From Allobogoriella alba (GTDB lineage Bacteria > Actinomycetota > Actinomycetes > Actinomycetales > Actinomycetaceae): a stretch of 64,000 nt of DNA. Position 1 is the stretch's first letter, and each line of letters starts with the position of its first letter. The translations under genes were made by a program, and so were the position numbers. The notes under the pieces are model-generated. The model was not told the origin of the DNA. It worked only from the letters and a program-made list of their open reading frames with translations, and made no database searches. The DNA is taken from assembly GCF_042665525.1 (NCBI RefSeq), contig NZ_JBHTCQ010000003.1, forward strand, positions 186,001 through 250,000, read 5' to 3'. Shown in pieces: positions 49,337-57,632 of this stretch.

Positions 49337-50569
49337 TCAGAGCCGGGCGATACCCGCCCGCAGCCCGTCCGCGAGCTCACGCACCTGCGCGTCGGTCATG
49401 ACGAACGCCGGTGAGATCTGGACCGCGCCGGCACCGACCGCGCGGGTCGCCACGCCGGCCGCACGCAGCGCCAGTACCAGTCGCGGCGCCAGCGCGGGCT
49501 CCACGAGCTGCACCGCGGCGAGCGCGCCGGTGCCGCACCGGACCTCCGCGACGGCGTCGAGGTCGGCCAGCGGCCCGAGCTCGCGGGCGATCGTGGCCTC
49601 GAGCCGCGCCGCCTCCTGGACCAGGTTCTCCCGCTCCAGGATGTCGAGGTTCGCCAGGGCGACGGCGGCCGCCACGGCGTGGCCGGAGTACGTGTACCCG
49701 TGGCGCAGCCAGGTGCCGGGCTCGCGGAAGAACGGCTCGGCCACCCGCGGCGCGACGAAGACCGCGCCCATCGGGACGTATCCGGAGGTCAGGCCCTTGG
49801 CCGTGGTGACCATGTCCGGCTCGAGGCCGAAACGGGTCGAGGCGAACCACGAGCCGCCGATGCGGCCGTAGCCGGTGACCACCTCGTCCGCGACGAAGAG
49901 GATGTCGTACTCGGTGCAGACCTTGCGCACCTCGGTCAGGTAGCCCTCGGGCGGCGGGTAGACCCCTCCGGCACCGATCACCGGCTCGCAGAAGAACGCC
50001 GCGATCTTCTCCGGCCCGACCCGCTCGACGGTCTCCCGCAGCGCCTCGGCCGAGTCCCAGCCGACCGTCTCGGTGCGCGGCCCGAGGTCGCCGTACCCCT
50101 CGCGGTTGCCGGGGATCCCGGCCAGAGCCGTCCCGGCCACATGCATGCCGTGGTAGGCCTTCTGGCGCCCGACGACGACGGTCTTCTCCGGCCGTCCCGC
50201 CTCCACCCAGTACCGGCGGGCGAGCTTCGCGGCGGTGTCGACCGAGTCCGAGCCGCCGGAGGTGAGGAAGATGCGGCTGCCTGGCACCGGCGCGAGACCG
50301 ACGAGCCGCTCGGCCAGGTCGAGCGCCGGACGGCTGGCGTTGTCCCCGAACGTCGAGTAGTGCGCGAGCGACGACATCTGCCGCGCCGCCACCTCGGCCA
50401 GCTCGGTGCGGCCGTGGCCCACGTTCGTGAACCACAGACCCGCGGTGGCGTCGAGGTACCGGGTGCCCGCCTCGTCCCACACGTACGCGCCCTCGCCGCG
50501 CGCCAGCACGAACTCACCGTCCCGCTCGACCGCCGCCATGTCCGAGAAGGGATGCCACAACGCGCCCAT
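49337..50569 (-). CDS. Class III PLP-dependent aminotransferase
   Basis: The 410-residue protein has the PLP-binding Lys258 (TTAKGLTSGYVPMG), Asp228 (FVADEVVTGYGR) and SGGSDSVDTAAK (the usual SGSEA is SGGSD). It belongs to the omega-transaminase group acting on amines or beta-amino acids such as taurine, beta-alanine or polyamines. ATG 50569 follows GAAAGG. Three copies of a 12-bp element surround its promoter region. Confidence 0.9.
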   Translation of the reverse strand: MGALWHPFSDMAAVERDGEFVLARGEGAYVWDEAGTRYLDATAGLWFTNVGHGRTELAEVAARQMSSLAHYSTFGDNASRPALDLAERLVGLAPVPGSRIFLTSGGSDSVDTAAKLARRYWVEAGRPEKTVVVGRQKAYHGMHVAGTALAGIPGNREGYGDLGPRTETVGWDSAEALRETVERVGPEKIAAFFCEPVIGAGGVYPPPEGYLTEVRKVCTEYDILFVADEVVTGYGRIGGSWFASTRFGLEPDMVTTAKGLTSGYVPMGAVFVAPRVAEPFFREPGTWLRHGYTYSGHAVAAAVALANLDILERENLVQEAARLEATIARELGPLADLDAVAEVRCGTGALAAVQLVEPALAPRLVLALRAAGVATRAVGAGAVQISPAFVMTDAQVRELADGLRAGIARL

Positions 50570-50594
50570 GGGCCGCCTTTCGTGTCGCTGGCTC

Positions 50595-50711
50595 GCTCGC
50601 CTGGAACCCTACCGGCGAACCATTGCCCGGCCGTGCCGCCGTCCGGCGCCTGCTCGACGTGCTCGCCTGGAAACAAGGTCTTGAACAACGAGACGTATGT
50701 TCCAGGCGAGC
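50595..50711. repeat. Three copies of GCTCGCCTGGAA (two direct, one inverted)
   Basis: Perfect 12-mers lie at 50595-50606, 50661-50672 and, inverted, at 50700-50711, all in the 184-bp space upstream of the aminotransferase gene. The first copy directly follows a minus-strand TAGGGT (-10-like), near the expected transcription start. A regulator-binding array is likely. Confidence 0.65.
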
Positions 50712-50753
50712 GGGCAGCGACGTTGCGGCACCTGATAACGGGCCCCGGTCGCC

Positions 50754-51383
50754 TCATGCACCCTGCTCGACGAACGCGAACACGGCGTCGGCCATGAGCT
50801 GGACCGCAATGGCGGCCAGCAGCAGACCGGCGAGCCTGGTGACCAGCGTGGTGCCGCTGTCACCGAGGACGCGGTGGAGCACCACGGAGAACCGCATGGC
50901 GAGCCACAGGCACACGTGCACGGCCACGAGGGCGACGCCGATCGCCACCCAGCCCGCGACGTCGCCGCCCCCGTCCTGGACCGCGAGCATCGCCGCGACG
51001 ATCGCGCCCGGTCCGGCGAGCAGCGGCGTGCCCAGCGGGACGAGCGCGACGTTCACGGGTGCGCCGCCCTCCGCCGGCTCGGGCTGCTTGCCCCACCCCA
51101 TGAGCAGCTCCATGGCCACGAGGAGCAGGAGCAGCCCGCCGGACAGCTGCAGGGCCGGCAGCGAGATCTGCAGGAAGTTCAGGATGTACTGCCCGAACAC
51201 GGAGAAGACGAGGATGACGCCGAAGGCGACGGCGGTGGCCTGCAGCGCGGCGCGGCGCCGCTGCGCCGCCGTCATGCGCGAGGTCAGCGCGAGGAACACC
51301 GGGACCGTGCCGAGCGGGTCCATGATGACGAAGAGCGTGAAGAACGTCGTCGCCAGCAGGCTCAGGTCCACGACGCCGCTCAT
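50754..51383 (-). CDS. MarC-family integral membrane protein
   Basis: The 209-residue protein has six hydrophobic segments and the MarC features TTFFTLFVIMDPLGTVPVFLALT and VPLGTPLLAGPGAIVA. The function of MarC is unresolved; an early link to multiple antibiotic resistance was withdrawn. The ATG overlaps the stop of the PHP-domain gene, so the two are translated together. Confidence 0.9.
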   Translation of the reverse strand: MSGVVDLSLLATTFFTLFVIMDPLGTVPVFLALTSRMTAAQRRRAALQATAVAFGVILVFSVFGQYILNFLQISLPALQLSGGLLLLLVAMELLMGWGKQPEPAEGGAPVNVALVPLGTPLLAGPGAIVAAMLAVQDGGGDVAGWVAIGVALVAVHVCLWLAMRFSVVLHRVLGDSGTTLVTRLAGLLLAAIAVQLMADAVFAFVEQGA

Positions 51384-52231
51384 GGACGCACCACCGGGAG
51401 GCGGCCCTCGTCCTCGAGCCGCTCGAGCACCTCGGCGGCCGTGAGGTGCTCCCCCAACCGGTTGTGCTTGCCCGTGCCGTGGTAGTCGCTGGCTCCCGTG
51501 CGTTCCAGGCCCAGCCGTCGTGCGAGCGTCGCGAGCTCAGCCACGGCGGCGTCCGTGTGGTCGCGGTGGTCGATCTCGAGCCCGAACAGCCCGGCGTCGA
51601 CCATCGACGCGATCGTGGCCTCGGTGACCACGCGGCCGCGGCTGGCGGCCCGCGGGTGCGCCAGCACGGGCACCCCGCCGGCCGCGCGGATCCTCGCCAC
51701 CATCTCGACGGCGTCCGGCGCGCGGTAGCGCACGTAGTACGGCCCGGAGGCGGCGAGGATCGTCCGGAAGGCCTCCGTGCGGTCGGCGACGACGCCCGCC
51801 TCGACGAGCGCGTCGGCGATGTGCGGCCGGCCGATCGTGGCCTCGTCGGTGGCCTGCGCGCGTACCGACTCCCAGGTGATCGGGTAGTCCCCGGCGAGGC
51901 GCTCGACCATCGTCTCGGCCCTGCCGAGCCGGGCGTGCCGCGAGCGCTCCAGCTCCTCCAGCAGCGCCGGCTCCGCCGGGTCGTGCAGGTAGCTCAGCAG
52001 ATGGACCGAGACACCGTCCGCGCGGCAGGAGATCTCCGCGCCCCGCACCAGTGCAACCCCTGTCTCGGGCACGACGGCGGACGCCGCCTCCCAGCCCCGC
52101 ACCGTGTCGTGGTCGGTCAGCCCGACCGCCGCCAGGCCGGCGCGGCCGGCCGCCCGCAGCAGCTCGGCCGGGGCGTCGGTGCCGTCGGATGCGTCGGAGT
52201 GGGTGTGGAGATCGATGCGAGGGCCCGGCAC
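51380..52231 (-). CDS. PHP-domain phosphoesterase
   Basis: The 283-residue protein has the metal-binding set of the PHP family: DLHTHSDASDG, GLTDHDT, the central Glu (RGAEISC), VLAHPRA and ASDYHG. It resembles the YciV/RnaA-like group that hydrolyses 3',5'-nucleoside bisphosphates or short RNA 5' ends. GTG 52231 is fixed by TACGCT 6 nt upstream. First gene of a PHP-marC unit. Confidence 0.87.
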   Translation of the reverse strand: MPGPRIDLHTHSDASDGTDAPAELLRAAGRAGLAAVGLTDHDTVRGWEAASAVVPETGVALVRGAEISCRADGVSVHLLSYLHDPAEPALLEELERSRHARLGRAETMVERLAGDYPITWESVRAQATDEATIGRPHIADALVEAGVVADRTEAFRTILAASGPYYVRYRAPDAVEMVARIRAAGGVPVLAHPRAASRGRVVTEATIASMVDAGLFGLEIDHRDHTDAAVAELATLARRLGLERTGASDYHGTGKHNRLGEHLTAAEVLERLEDEGRLPVVRP

Positions 52232-52237
52232 AGGCTC

Positions 52238-52243
52238 AGCGTA
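52238..52243 (-). promoter_or_regulatory. -10 element TACGCT, leaderless promoter of PHP gene
   Basis: On the minus strand TACGCT ends 6 nt before GTG at 52231. No ribosome site precedes the start. Confidence 0.55.
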
Positions 52244-52394
52244 CGGTTCGCGCCGCCGGCCGAGACGGGGTCGCGGCGTGACGTTGACGACTCGGCGCGG
52301 GCGTGACCTCGGCGGCTCGGCACGGGCCGGGAAGCCCCGTCCGCCCGGCGACGGCGTTGTCTCGAGGTGCCTGCGGCGGTGCGAGGATGAGCAC

Positions 52395-53939
52395 ATGACG
52401 GACCCGCAGGCCACGACCCACGACCAGCCCCTCGAGGACCGGGTGAACAACCGGTCCCAACGCCCCTCGAGCCGAGCGTTCCGGGAGTTCATCGCGGACG
52501 GCTGGGCACCGCGGCCCGACGCGCTGCCGGACCGTTCGCCCGCCGCAGACCACGCCGCCGAGCGGCGGGCGGCCGTCGGGCGCCTGTTCCCCGGCGAGCG
52601 CCTGGTCGTCCCGGCCGGACAGCTCGTCACCCGGAGCAACGACACCGACTACCGGTTCCGCCCGCACTCGGCGTTCGCGCACCTGACAGGCACCGGGACC
52701 GACTTCGAGCCCGACGCCGTCCTCGTGCTGCACCCGGTGGCGGCCGGCGGCGAGGGCCACGGGGAGGACGGGCCGACCCACGAGGCCGTCCTGTACTTCC
52801 GGCCGCGGGCCGGGAAGGACACCGAGGAGTTCTACGCCGACGCCCGCTACGGGGAGCTGTGGGTGGGCGAGCGGCCGTCGCTCGAGGAGGTCGCCGCGCA
52901 GACCGGCCTGCGCACCGAGCACATCGAGAACCTCGGGGACGCCCTGGCCAAGGACGCCGGCGCCGGCCAGGTGCAGCTGCGCGTCGTGCCCCAGTCGGAC
53001 TCCGCCGTCGAGGCGCAGGTCGCCCAGGTCCGGTCGGCCGCGCAGCTGACCGAGGGCGCCGCCGAGGCGGACGCAGGCCTCGCCGAGGCACTCTCGGAGC
53101 TCCGGCTGCGGAAGGACCCCTACGAGATCGAGCAGCTGCGTGCGGCGGTGGCGGCAACGGCCCGCGGGTTCGAGGACATCGTCCGCTCCCTGCCCCGGGC
53201 GGTGGAGCACCCTCGGGGCGAGCGCGTGATCGAGGGGGCCTTCGGGTCCCGCGCCCGCGAGGACGGCAACGGCATCGGGTACGACACGATCGCCGCGGCA
53301 GGCAACCACGCGAACACGTTGCACTGGATCGGCAACGACGGCGAGGTCCGGCGGGGGGACCTGGTGCTGATCGACGCCGGCGTCGAGGTCGACTCCCTCT
53401 ACACCGCGGACGTGACGCGCACCATCCCGGTCGACGGCGTCTTCACGCCCGCCCAGCGCCAGGTGTACTCGGCCGTGCTGGAGGCCGCCGACGCCGCGTT
53501 CGCCCGTGCCGGACGGCCGGGGACGCGGTTCCGGGAGGTGCACGCCGCCGCCATGAAGGTCATCGCGCGGCGGCTCGCCGAGTGGGGCATGCTGCCCGGT
53601 TCGGCGGAGGAGTCGCTGGACGCCGAGGGCCAGTACCACCGGCGGTGGATGGTGCACGGCACCAGCCACCACCTGGGGCTCGACGTGCACGACTGCGCGC
53701 AGGCCCGGCGCGAGATGTACCTCGATGCCGAGCTGCAGCCCGGCATGGTCTTCACGATCGAGCCGGGCCTGTACTTCCGGGCGGACGACCTGAAGGTCCC
53801 GGAGGAGCTGCGCGGCATCGGCGTGCGGATCGAGGACGACGTGCTCGTGCGCGAGGACGGCTCGGTGGAGAACCTCTCCGCCGGCCTCCCGCGCACCCCC
53901 GAGGACATCGAGGCCTGGATGGCACGCCTGCGGGGCTGA
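52395..53939 (+). CDS. Xaa-Pro aminopeptidase (M24B, PepP-like)
   Basis: The 514-residue protein has an aminopeptidase P N-terminal domain (RRAAVGRLFPGERLVVPAG) and a pita-bread metallopeptidase domain. The dinuclear metal ligands are LIDAGVEVDSLYTADVTRT (two Asp), HLGLDVHD (His), IEPGLYF (Glu) and RIEDDVL (Glu). It removes N-terminal residues before Pro. It is about 70 residues longer than PepP at the N-terminus. ATG 52395 follows GAGGATGAG. Confidence 0.92.
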   Translation: MTDPQATTHDQPLEDRVNNRSQRPSSRAFREFIADGWAPRPDALPDRSPAADHAAERRAAVGRLFPGERLVVPAGQLVTRSNDTDYRFRPHSAFAHLTGTGTDFEPDAVLVLHPVAAGGEGHGEDGPTHEAVLYFRPRAGKDTEEFYADARYGELWVGERPSLEEVAAQTGLRTEHIENLGDALAKDAGAGQVQLRVVPQSDSAVEAQVAQVRSAAQLTEGAAEADAGLAEALSELRLRKDPYEIEQLRAAVAATARGFEDIVRSLPRAVEHPRGERVIEGAFGSRAREDGNGIGYDTIAAAGNHANTLHWIGNDGEVRRGDLVLIDAGVEVDSLYTADVTRTIPVDGVFTPAQRQVYSAVLEAADAAFARAGRPGTRFREVHAAAMKVIARRLAEWGMLPGSAEESLDAEGQYHRRWMVHGTSHHLGLDVHDCAQARREMYLDAELQPGMVFTIEPGLYFRADDLKVPEELRGIGVRIEDDVLVREDGSVENLSAGLPRTPEDIEAWMARLRG

Positions 53940-53961
53940 CCCGACTCCCGACCCGGCGAGG

Positions 53962-54813
53962 CTAGGACTCCTCGGGGACCTCGACCAGCTGACGGGAGCG
54001 GGTGCGCAGCCCGGCCTGCAGGTGCTCGCGGGCGAAGTGCAGCGAGTCGGCGAGCGCGGAGCGCCGCCCGACGGCGGACATCTTCCGGGTGTTGACCTCC
54101 ACGACCACCGAACCGGCGTAGGCCTGGCTGCCCAGCATCTGCAGCACCTCGGCGCAGGGCTGGTCACCGGCACCGGGGATCAGGTGCTCGTCCATGAAGC
54201 TCGACGTGCCGTCGGCCAGGTGGAGGTGCGCCAACCGGTCGCCGAGCTCGTCCGCCATCGCCAGGGCCGCGTCCCGGTCGAGGCCTGCGGTCGCGGTGTG
54301 CGACAGGTCGAGGGTCACCGACCGGTAGTCGTGCTCGAGCGGGTCCCACCCGGGCAGGTAGGCCTGCATCGTGCGCTCCCGCTTCCGGGTCCGGGCCCGC
54401 CACGGGAACATGTTCTCCACCGCGAGGCGCATGCCGTCGAGACGTTCCCGTTCGGCGATCGCGCCGACGAAGTGCTCGGCGTAGTTGCGCTGCCACCGGA
54501 ACGGGGGGTGGAGGACCACCACGTGCGCGCCGACGTCGTGCGCGAGCTCCGTCGCGCGGTCGATCTTGTCCCACGGGTCGTTGCCCCAGACGCCCTGCGT
54601 CAGCAGCAGCGTCGGCGCGTGGATCGCCAGCACCGGCAGACCGTGGTCCTCGGAGAGCTGACGCAGCCGGCCCGCGTCCTGGCTCTCGGGGTCGCGCAGC
54701 ACCATGACCTCGACGCCGTCGTACCCCAGGTCCTGTGCCAGCGCGAAGGTCTCGCCCACGCTGCCCGGGTAGACCGACGAGGTGGACAGCCCGACCGGGA
54801 TCGACCGCGTCAT
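53962..54813 (-). CDS. Sugar phosphate isomerase/epimerase-like TIM-barrel protein
   Basis: The 283-residue AP-endonuclease-2-fold protein has GLSTSSVYPGSVGETF at strand 1, AIHAPTLLL, VVVLHPPF, AVENMFPW (Glu) and VTLDLSHTAT with metal-type Asp/His, and a late VVVEVNTRK Glu. It may be an isomerase or an endonuclease IV relative; the substrate is unknown. It is coupled by ATGA to the YflT-domain gene upstream. Confidence 0.82.
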   Translation of the reverse strand: MTRSIPVGLSTSSVYPGSVGETFALAQDLGYDGVEVMVLRDPESQDAGRLRQLSEDHGLPVLAIHAPTLLLTQGVWGNDPWDKIDRATELAHDVGAHVVVLHPPFRWQRNYAEHFVGAIAERERLDGMRLAVENMFPWRARTRKRERTMQAYLPGWDPLEHDYRSVTLDLSHTATAGLDRDAALAMADELGDRLAHLHLADGTSSFMDEHLIPGAGDQPCAEVLQMLGSQAYAGSVVVEVNTRKMSAVGRRSALADSLHFAREHLQAGLRTRSRQLVEVPEES

Positions 54814-55559
54814 CCGCGGCTGCCGGCCTCGCCCGAGGCGCCGTCACGGTCGCCTCCCTGGTCCCGCTGGCCGTGATGTCCCTGCTGGCCCTGGACGTCC
54901 TCCAGCCGCAGTCCGTACCGCGGCCGCTCGCGCTGCTCGGGCGCCTGCGTCGGCGAGCCCGCCCCGGCGGTCGGGCTTCCGCCCGGCTGCTCGGGCGGCG
55001 TCGCGAAGGACGGCTGCTGCGGCGCGTTCGGCTGCTGCGGCGTCGACGGCTGGCCCGCGCTGGGGCGCACCCGCCCGGCGAAGCCGCCCTCGGTGAGGAC
55101 CTCACCCGCCCGGGAGGCCTCCTCGGGCTCGCAGAGGACGGCGTACCGCGAGGCCACCACCTGGCTCGCGGAGGTGAAGTCGCGACGGCCCCCGGTCAGG
55201 GCGTACGAGACCACGCCGGCGAGGATGCCGAACGCGGCACCCATGAGCACTCCGGCGAGGATCGGGAACTGCTGTCCCGACGGCGTGAACAGGAGCAGCA
55301 GCAGCGAGATCAGCAGGCCGAACCAGGCGCCGCTCATGGCACCGGCGCCGGCCACGCGCGCGTACGTCAGGCGTCCGGTGATCCGCTCGACGAGCCTCAG
55401 GTCGGTGCCGACGATCGTGACCTTCTGGACGGGGAAGGCCTTGTCGGAGAGGTAGTCGACGGCCTTCTGCGCCTCGAGGTAGGTGGAGTAGGACGCCACC
55501 TCCACGCCGGTGGGCATGGTCGGGACCGAGGCGCCGGGTGCCTTGCCGCTCAGGGACAT
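54810..55559 (-). CDS. General stress protein 17M/YflT-domain membrane protein
   Basis: The 249-residue protein has a YflT domain (VASYSTYLEAQKAVDYLSDKAF and VTIVGTDLRLVER, residues about 20-60) and two membrane helices (SGAWFGLLISLLLLLF and PILAGVLMGAAFGILAGVVSYAL). A second small cytoplasmic domain and a Pro/Gln/Gly-rich disordered C-terminus follow. The ATG at 55559 gives a complete domain. Role in stress is by family name only. Confidence 0.8.
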   Translation of the reverse strand: MSLSGKAPGASVPTMPTGVEVASYSTYLEAQKAVDYLSDKAFPVQKVTIVGTDLRLVERITGRLTYARVAGAGAMSGAWFGLLISLLLLLFTPSGQQFPILAGVLMGAAFGILAGVVSYALTGGRRDFTSASQVVASRYAVLCEPEEASRAGEVLTEGGFAGRVRPSAGQPSTPQQPNAPQQPSFATPPEQPGGSPTAGAGSPTQAPEQRERPRYGLRLEDVQGQQGHHGQRDQGGDRDGASGEAGSRG

Positions 55560-55720
55560 GCCTCGATCTTCCTCTGCGGCAGGGCCCCGTGCCAACCAGT
55601 GGCGGACGTGCCGCTCGTCACCTGGGCAGACGGGCCGCAGGTCGCACGCGTGCCGCACATCCGCGCGGCCGCGCAGCCGCGGGTACCGCCAGACCCGCGG
55701 CCGAGCAGGTCGCACGTGGC

Positions 55721-55726
55721 TACCCT
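55721..55726 (+). promoter_or_regulatory. -10 element TACCCT, leaderless promoter
   Basis: TACCCT, then 6 nt, then GTG at 55733. It fixes the start of the MgtE-N/CBS gene. Confidence 0.55.
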
Positions 55727-55732
55727 GGCCTG

Positions 55733-57034
55733 GTGAGTCAGCCCACGCCCCGCGCCGCGACGACCAGCCGCGTGTACCTCGCGCGGCTCAAGGGCACGCC
55801 CGTCTTCGACCCGTTGGGTGACCAGGTCGGACGCGTCCACGACATCGTCGTCGTGATGCGGCTCAAGGGCGCTCCCCGCGTGGTCGGGCTCGTGGTCGAG
55901 GTGACCGGCAAGCGGCGGGTGTTCGTCCCCCTCACCCGGGTGACGAGCATCGATCCCGGCGCCGTCATCACCACCGGCCTGCTGAACATCCGCCGGTTCG
56001 AGCAGCGTGCGACGGAGACGCTGGTGGTCGCCGAGCTGCTCGACCGCCAGGTCACCTTCCGCGACGGGTCGGGCACCGGCACGGTCAAGGACGTCGCGAT
56101 GGAGCTGCAGCGCAATCGCGACTGGGACCTCACGAAGGTCTTCGTGCGCCGCGGCGGGCGCGGCGGCCTCATGGGGCGCCGGCGCGGCGAGGGCGTCGTC
56201 GTCGACATCCAGGACGTCACCGGCCTCGCCCGCACGGCCGCCCAGCAGGGGGCGACGTCGCTGCTCGCCACGCTCGAGGACCTCAAGCCGGCCGACCTCG
56301 CCGACGTCCTGCACGACCTGCCGGACGCCCGGCGCCTGGAGGTGGCCGCCAGCCTGCCGGACGAGCGGCTCGCGGACGTGCTCGAGGAGCTCGGGGAGGA
56401 CGACCGCGTCGCCATCGTCTCCGCGCTCGACGCCGAGCGGGCCGCCGACGTGCTCGACGCCATGGAGCCCGACGACGCGGCAGACCTGATCGGCGAGCTG
56501 CCGGAGGCCAAGGCCGCCGAGCTGCTGGAGCGGATGGAGCCGGACGAGGCGGAGGACGTCCGCCGGCTCCTGGAGTACGAGCAGTACACGGCCGGCGGCC
56601 TGATGACCACCGAGCCACTGATCCTCCCGCCGGAGGCCACCGTCGCGACGGCGCTCGCGCACGCCCGCAAGGAGGACGTCACGCCGGCGCTGGCGGCCAT
56701 GATCTTCGTCGTGCGGCCACCGCTGGAGACCCCGACCGGGCGGCTGCTCGGCGTCGTCCACCTGCAGCGCGCGCTGCGCGAGCCGCCGCACGAGCTCATC
56801 GGCGCCATCCTGGACAAGGACATCGAGCAGCTGCTGGCCGAGGACGACATCGGCAAGGCGACGCGGCTGCTCGCGACCTACAACCTCACCGCGCTGCCGG
56901 TCGTGGACGAGGACCGGCGCCTCCTCGGCGCCGTGTCGGTGGACGACGTCCTGGACAACCTCCTCCCGGACGACTGGCGGGGGGCCGACGAGGAGGTCAC
57001 CGACGAGGCGATGACGAGGACGGCGCATGGCTGA
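55733..57034 (+). CDS. MgtE N-terminal and CBS domain protein without transport domain
   Basis: The 433-residue protein has an N-terminal PRC-barrel-like part (VYLARLKGTPVFDPLGDQVGRV), MgtE-N helical repeats (LADVLHDLPDARRLEVAASL, AADVLDAMEPDDAADLIGELP) and a CBS pair (TAGGLMTTEPLILPPEATV, then NLTALPVVDEDRRLLGAVSVDDVLD). The five-helix Mg2+ channel of MgtE is absent, so it is a sensor-like protein. It is coupled to the DUF1003 membrane protein, a pairing widespread in actinobacteria, and the two may act together in magnesium or metal response. Confidence 0.88.
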   Translation: MSQPTPRAATTSRVYLARLKGTPVFDPLGDQVGRVHDIVVVMRLKGAPRVVGLVVEVTGKRRVFVPLTRVTSIDPGAVITTGLLNIRRFEQRATETLVVAELLDRQVTFRDGSGTGTVKDVAMELQRNRDWDLTKVFVRRGGRGGLMGRRRGEGVVVDIQDVTGLARTAAQQGATSLLATLEDLKPADLADVLHDLPDARRLEVAASLPDERLADVLEELGEDDRVAIVSALDAERAADVLDAMEPDDAADLIGELPEAKAAELLERMEPDEAEDVRRLLEYEQYTAGGLMTTEPLILPPEATVATALAHARKEDVTPALAAMIFVVRPPLETPTGRLLGVVHLQRALREPPHELIGAILDKDIEQLLAEDDIGKATRLLATYNLTALPVVDEDRRLLGAVSVDDVLDNLLPDDWRGADEEVTDEAMTRTAHG

Positions 57035-57632
57035 GCGGCTCGACACCCCGTCCGAGGGGGGACGGTTCCGCCGACCGCGCGTGGACCCCGAGTTCTTCGG
57101 CCGTGTCTCCGAGGCCATCGCCCGGTTCATCGGCACCCCGCGCTTCCTCTTCTACCTCACCGTCTTCTGCGTGACGTGGATGCTGTGGAACACCCTGGCG
57201 CCGGAGCAGCTGCGGTTCGACACCGCCGACCTCGGGTTCATCGCGCTGACCCTCATGCTCTCCCTGCAGGCCTCCTACGCCGCCCCGCTGATCCTGCTGG
57301 CGCAGAACCGGCAGGACGACCGGGACCGCGTCAGCGCCGAGCAGGACCGGCAGCGCGCCGAGCGCAACCTGGCCGACACCGAGTACCTCGCCCGGGAGAT
57401 GGCGTCCGTGCGGCTGGCCCTCGGCGAGGTCGCGACCCGCGACTTCGTCCGCTCCGAGCTCCGCGGCCTGCTCGAGGACCTCGTCGAGGAGCGTGAGCAG
57501 CGCATCCGGGAGCTCGAGCTGGAGATCGCGCAGATGACCCGGGACCACCAGGGCGAAGGTTCCCGCGACGACGGCGGGGACGCGAGGCCGCCCCGCGACG
57601 ATGCCGGTTCGCCACCTACGATGGGGGCATGA
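57027..57632 (+). CDS. DUF1003 membrane protein
   Basis: The 201-residue protein has two helices (FLFYLTVFCVTWMLWNTLAP and LGFIALTLMLSLQASYAAPLILLAQNRQ) that form the DUF1003 signature. A long charged coiled coil (RVSAEQDRQRAERNL to EREQRIRELELEIAQMT) follows. It overlaps the CBS gene by 8 bp. Function is unknown; a partner of the MgtE-N protein is inferred from constant adjacency. Confidence 0.88.
   Translation: MAERLDTPSEGGRFRRPRVDPEFFGRVSEAIARFIGTPRFLFYLTVFCVTWMLWNTLAPEQLRFDTADLGFIALTLMLSLQASYAAPLILLAQNRQDDRDRVSAEQDRQRAERNLADTEYLAREMASVRLALGEVATRDFVRSELRGLLEDLVEEREQRIRELELEIAQMTRDHQGEGSRDDGGDARPPRDDAGSPPTMGA
57617..57622 (+). promoter_or_regulatory. -10 element TACGAT inside the DUF1003 gene end, leaderless promoter of mrp
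   Basis: TACGAT, then 6 nt, then ATG at 57629. Mrp can therefore be transcribed apart from the preceding two genes. Confidence 0.55.
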
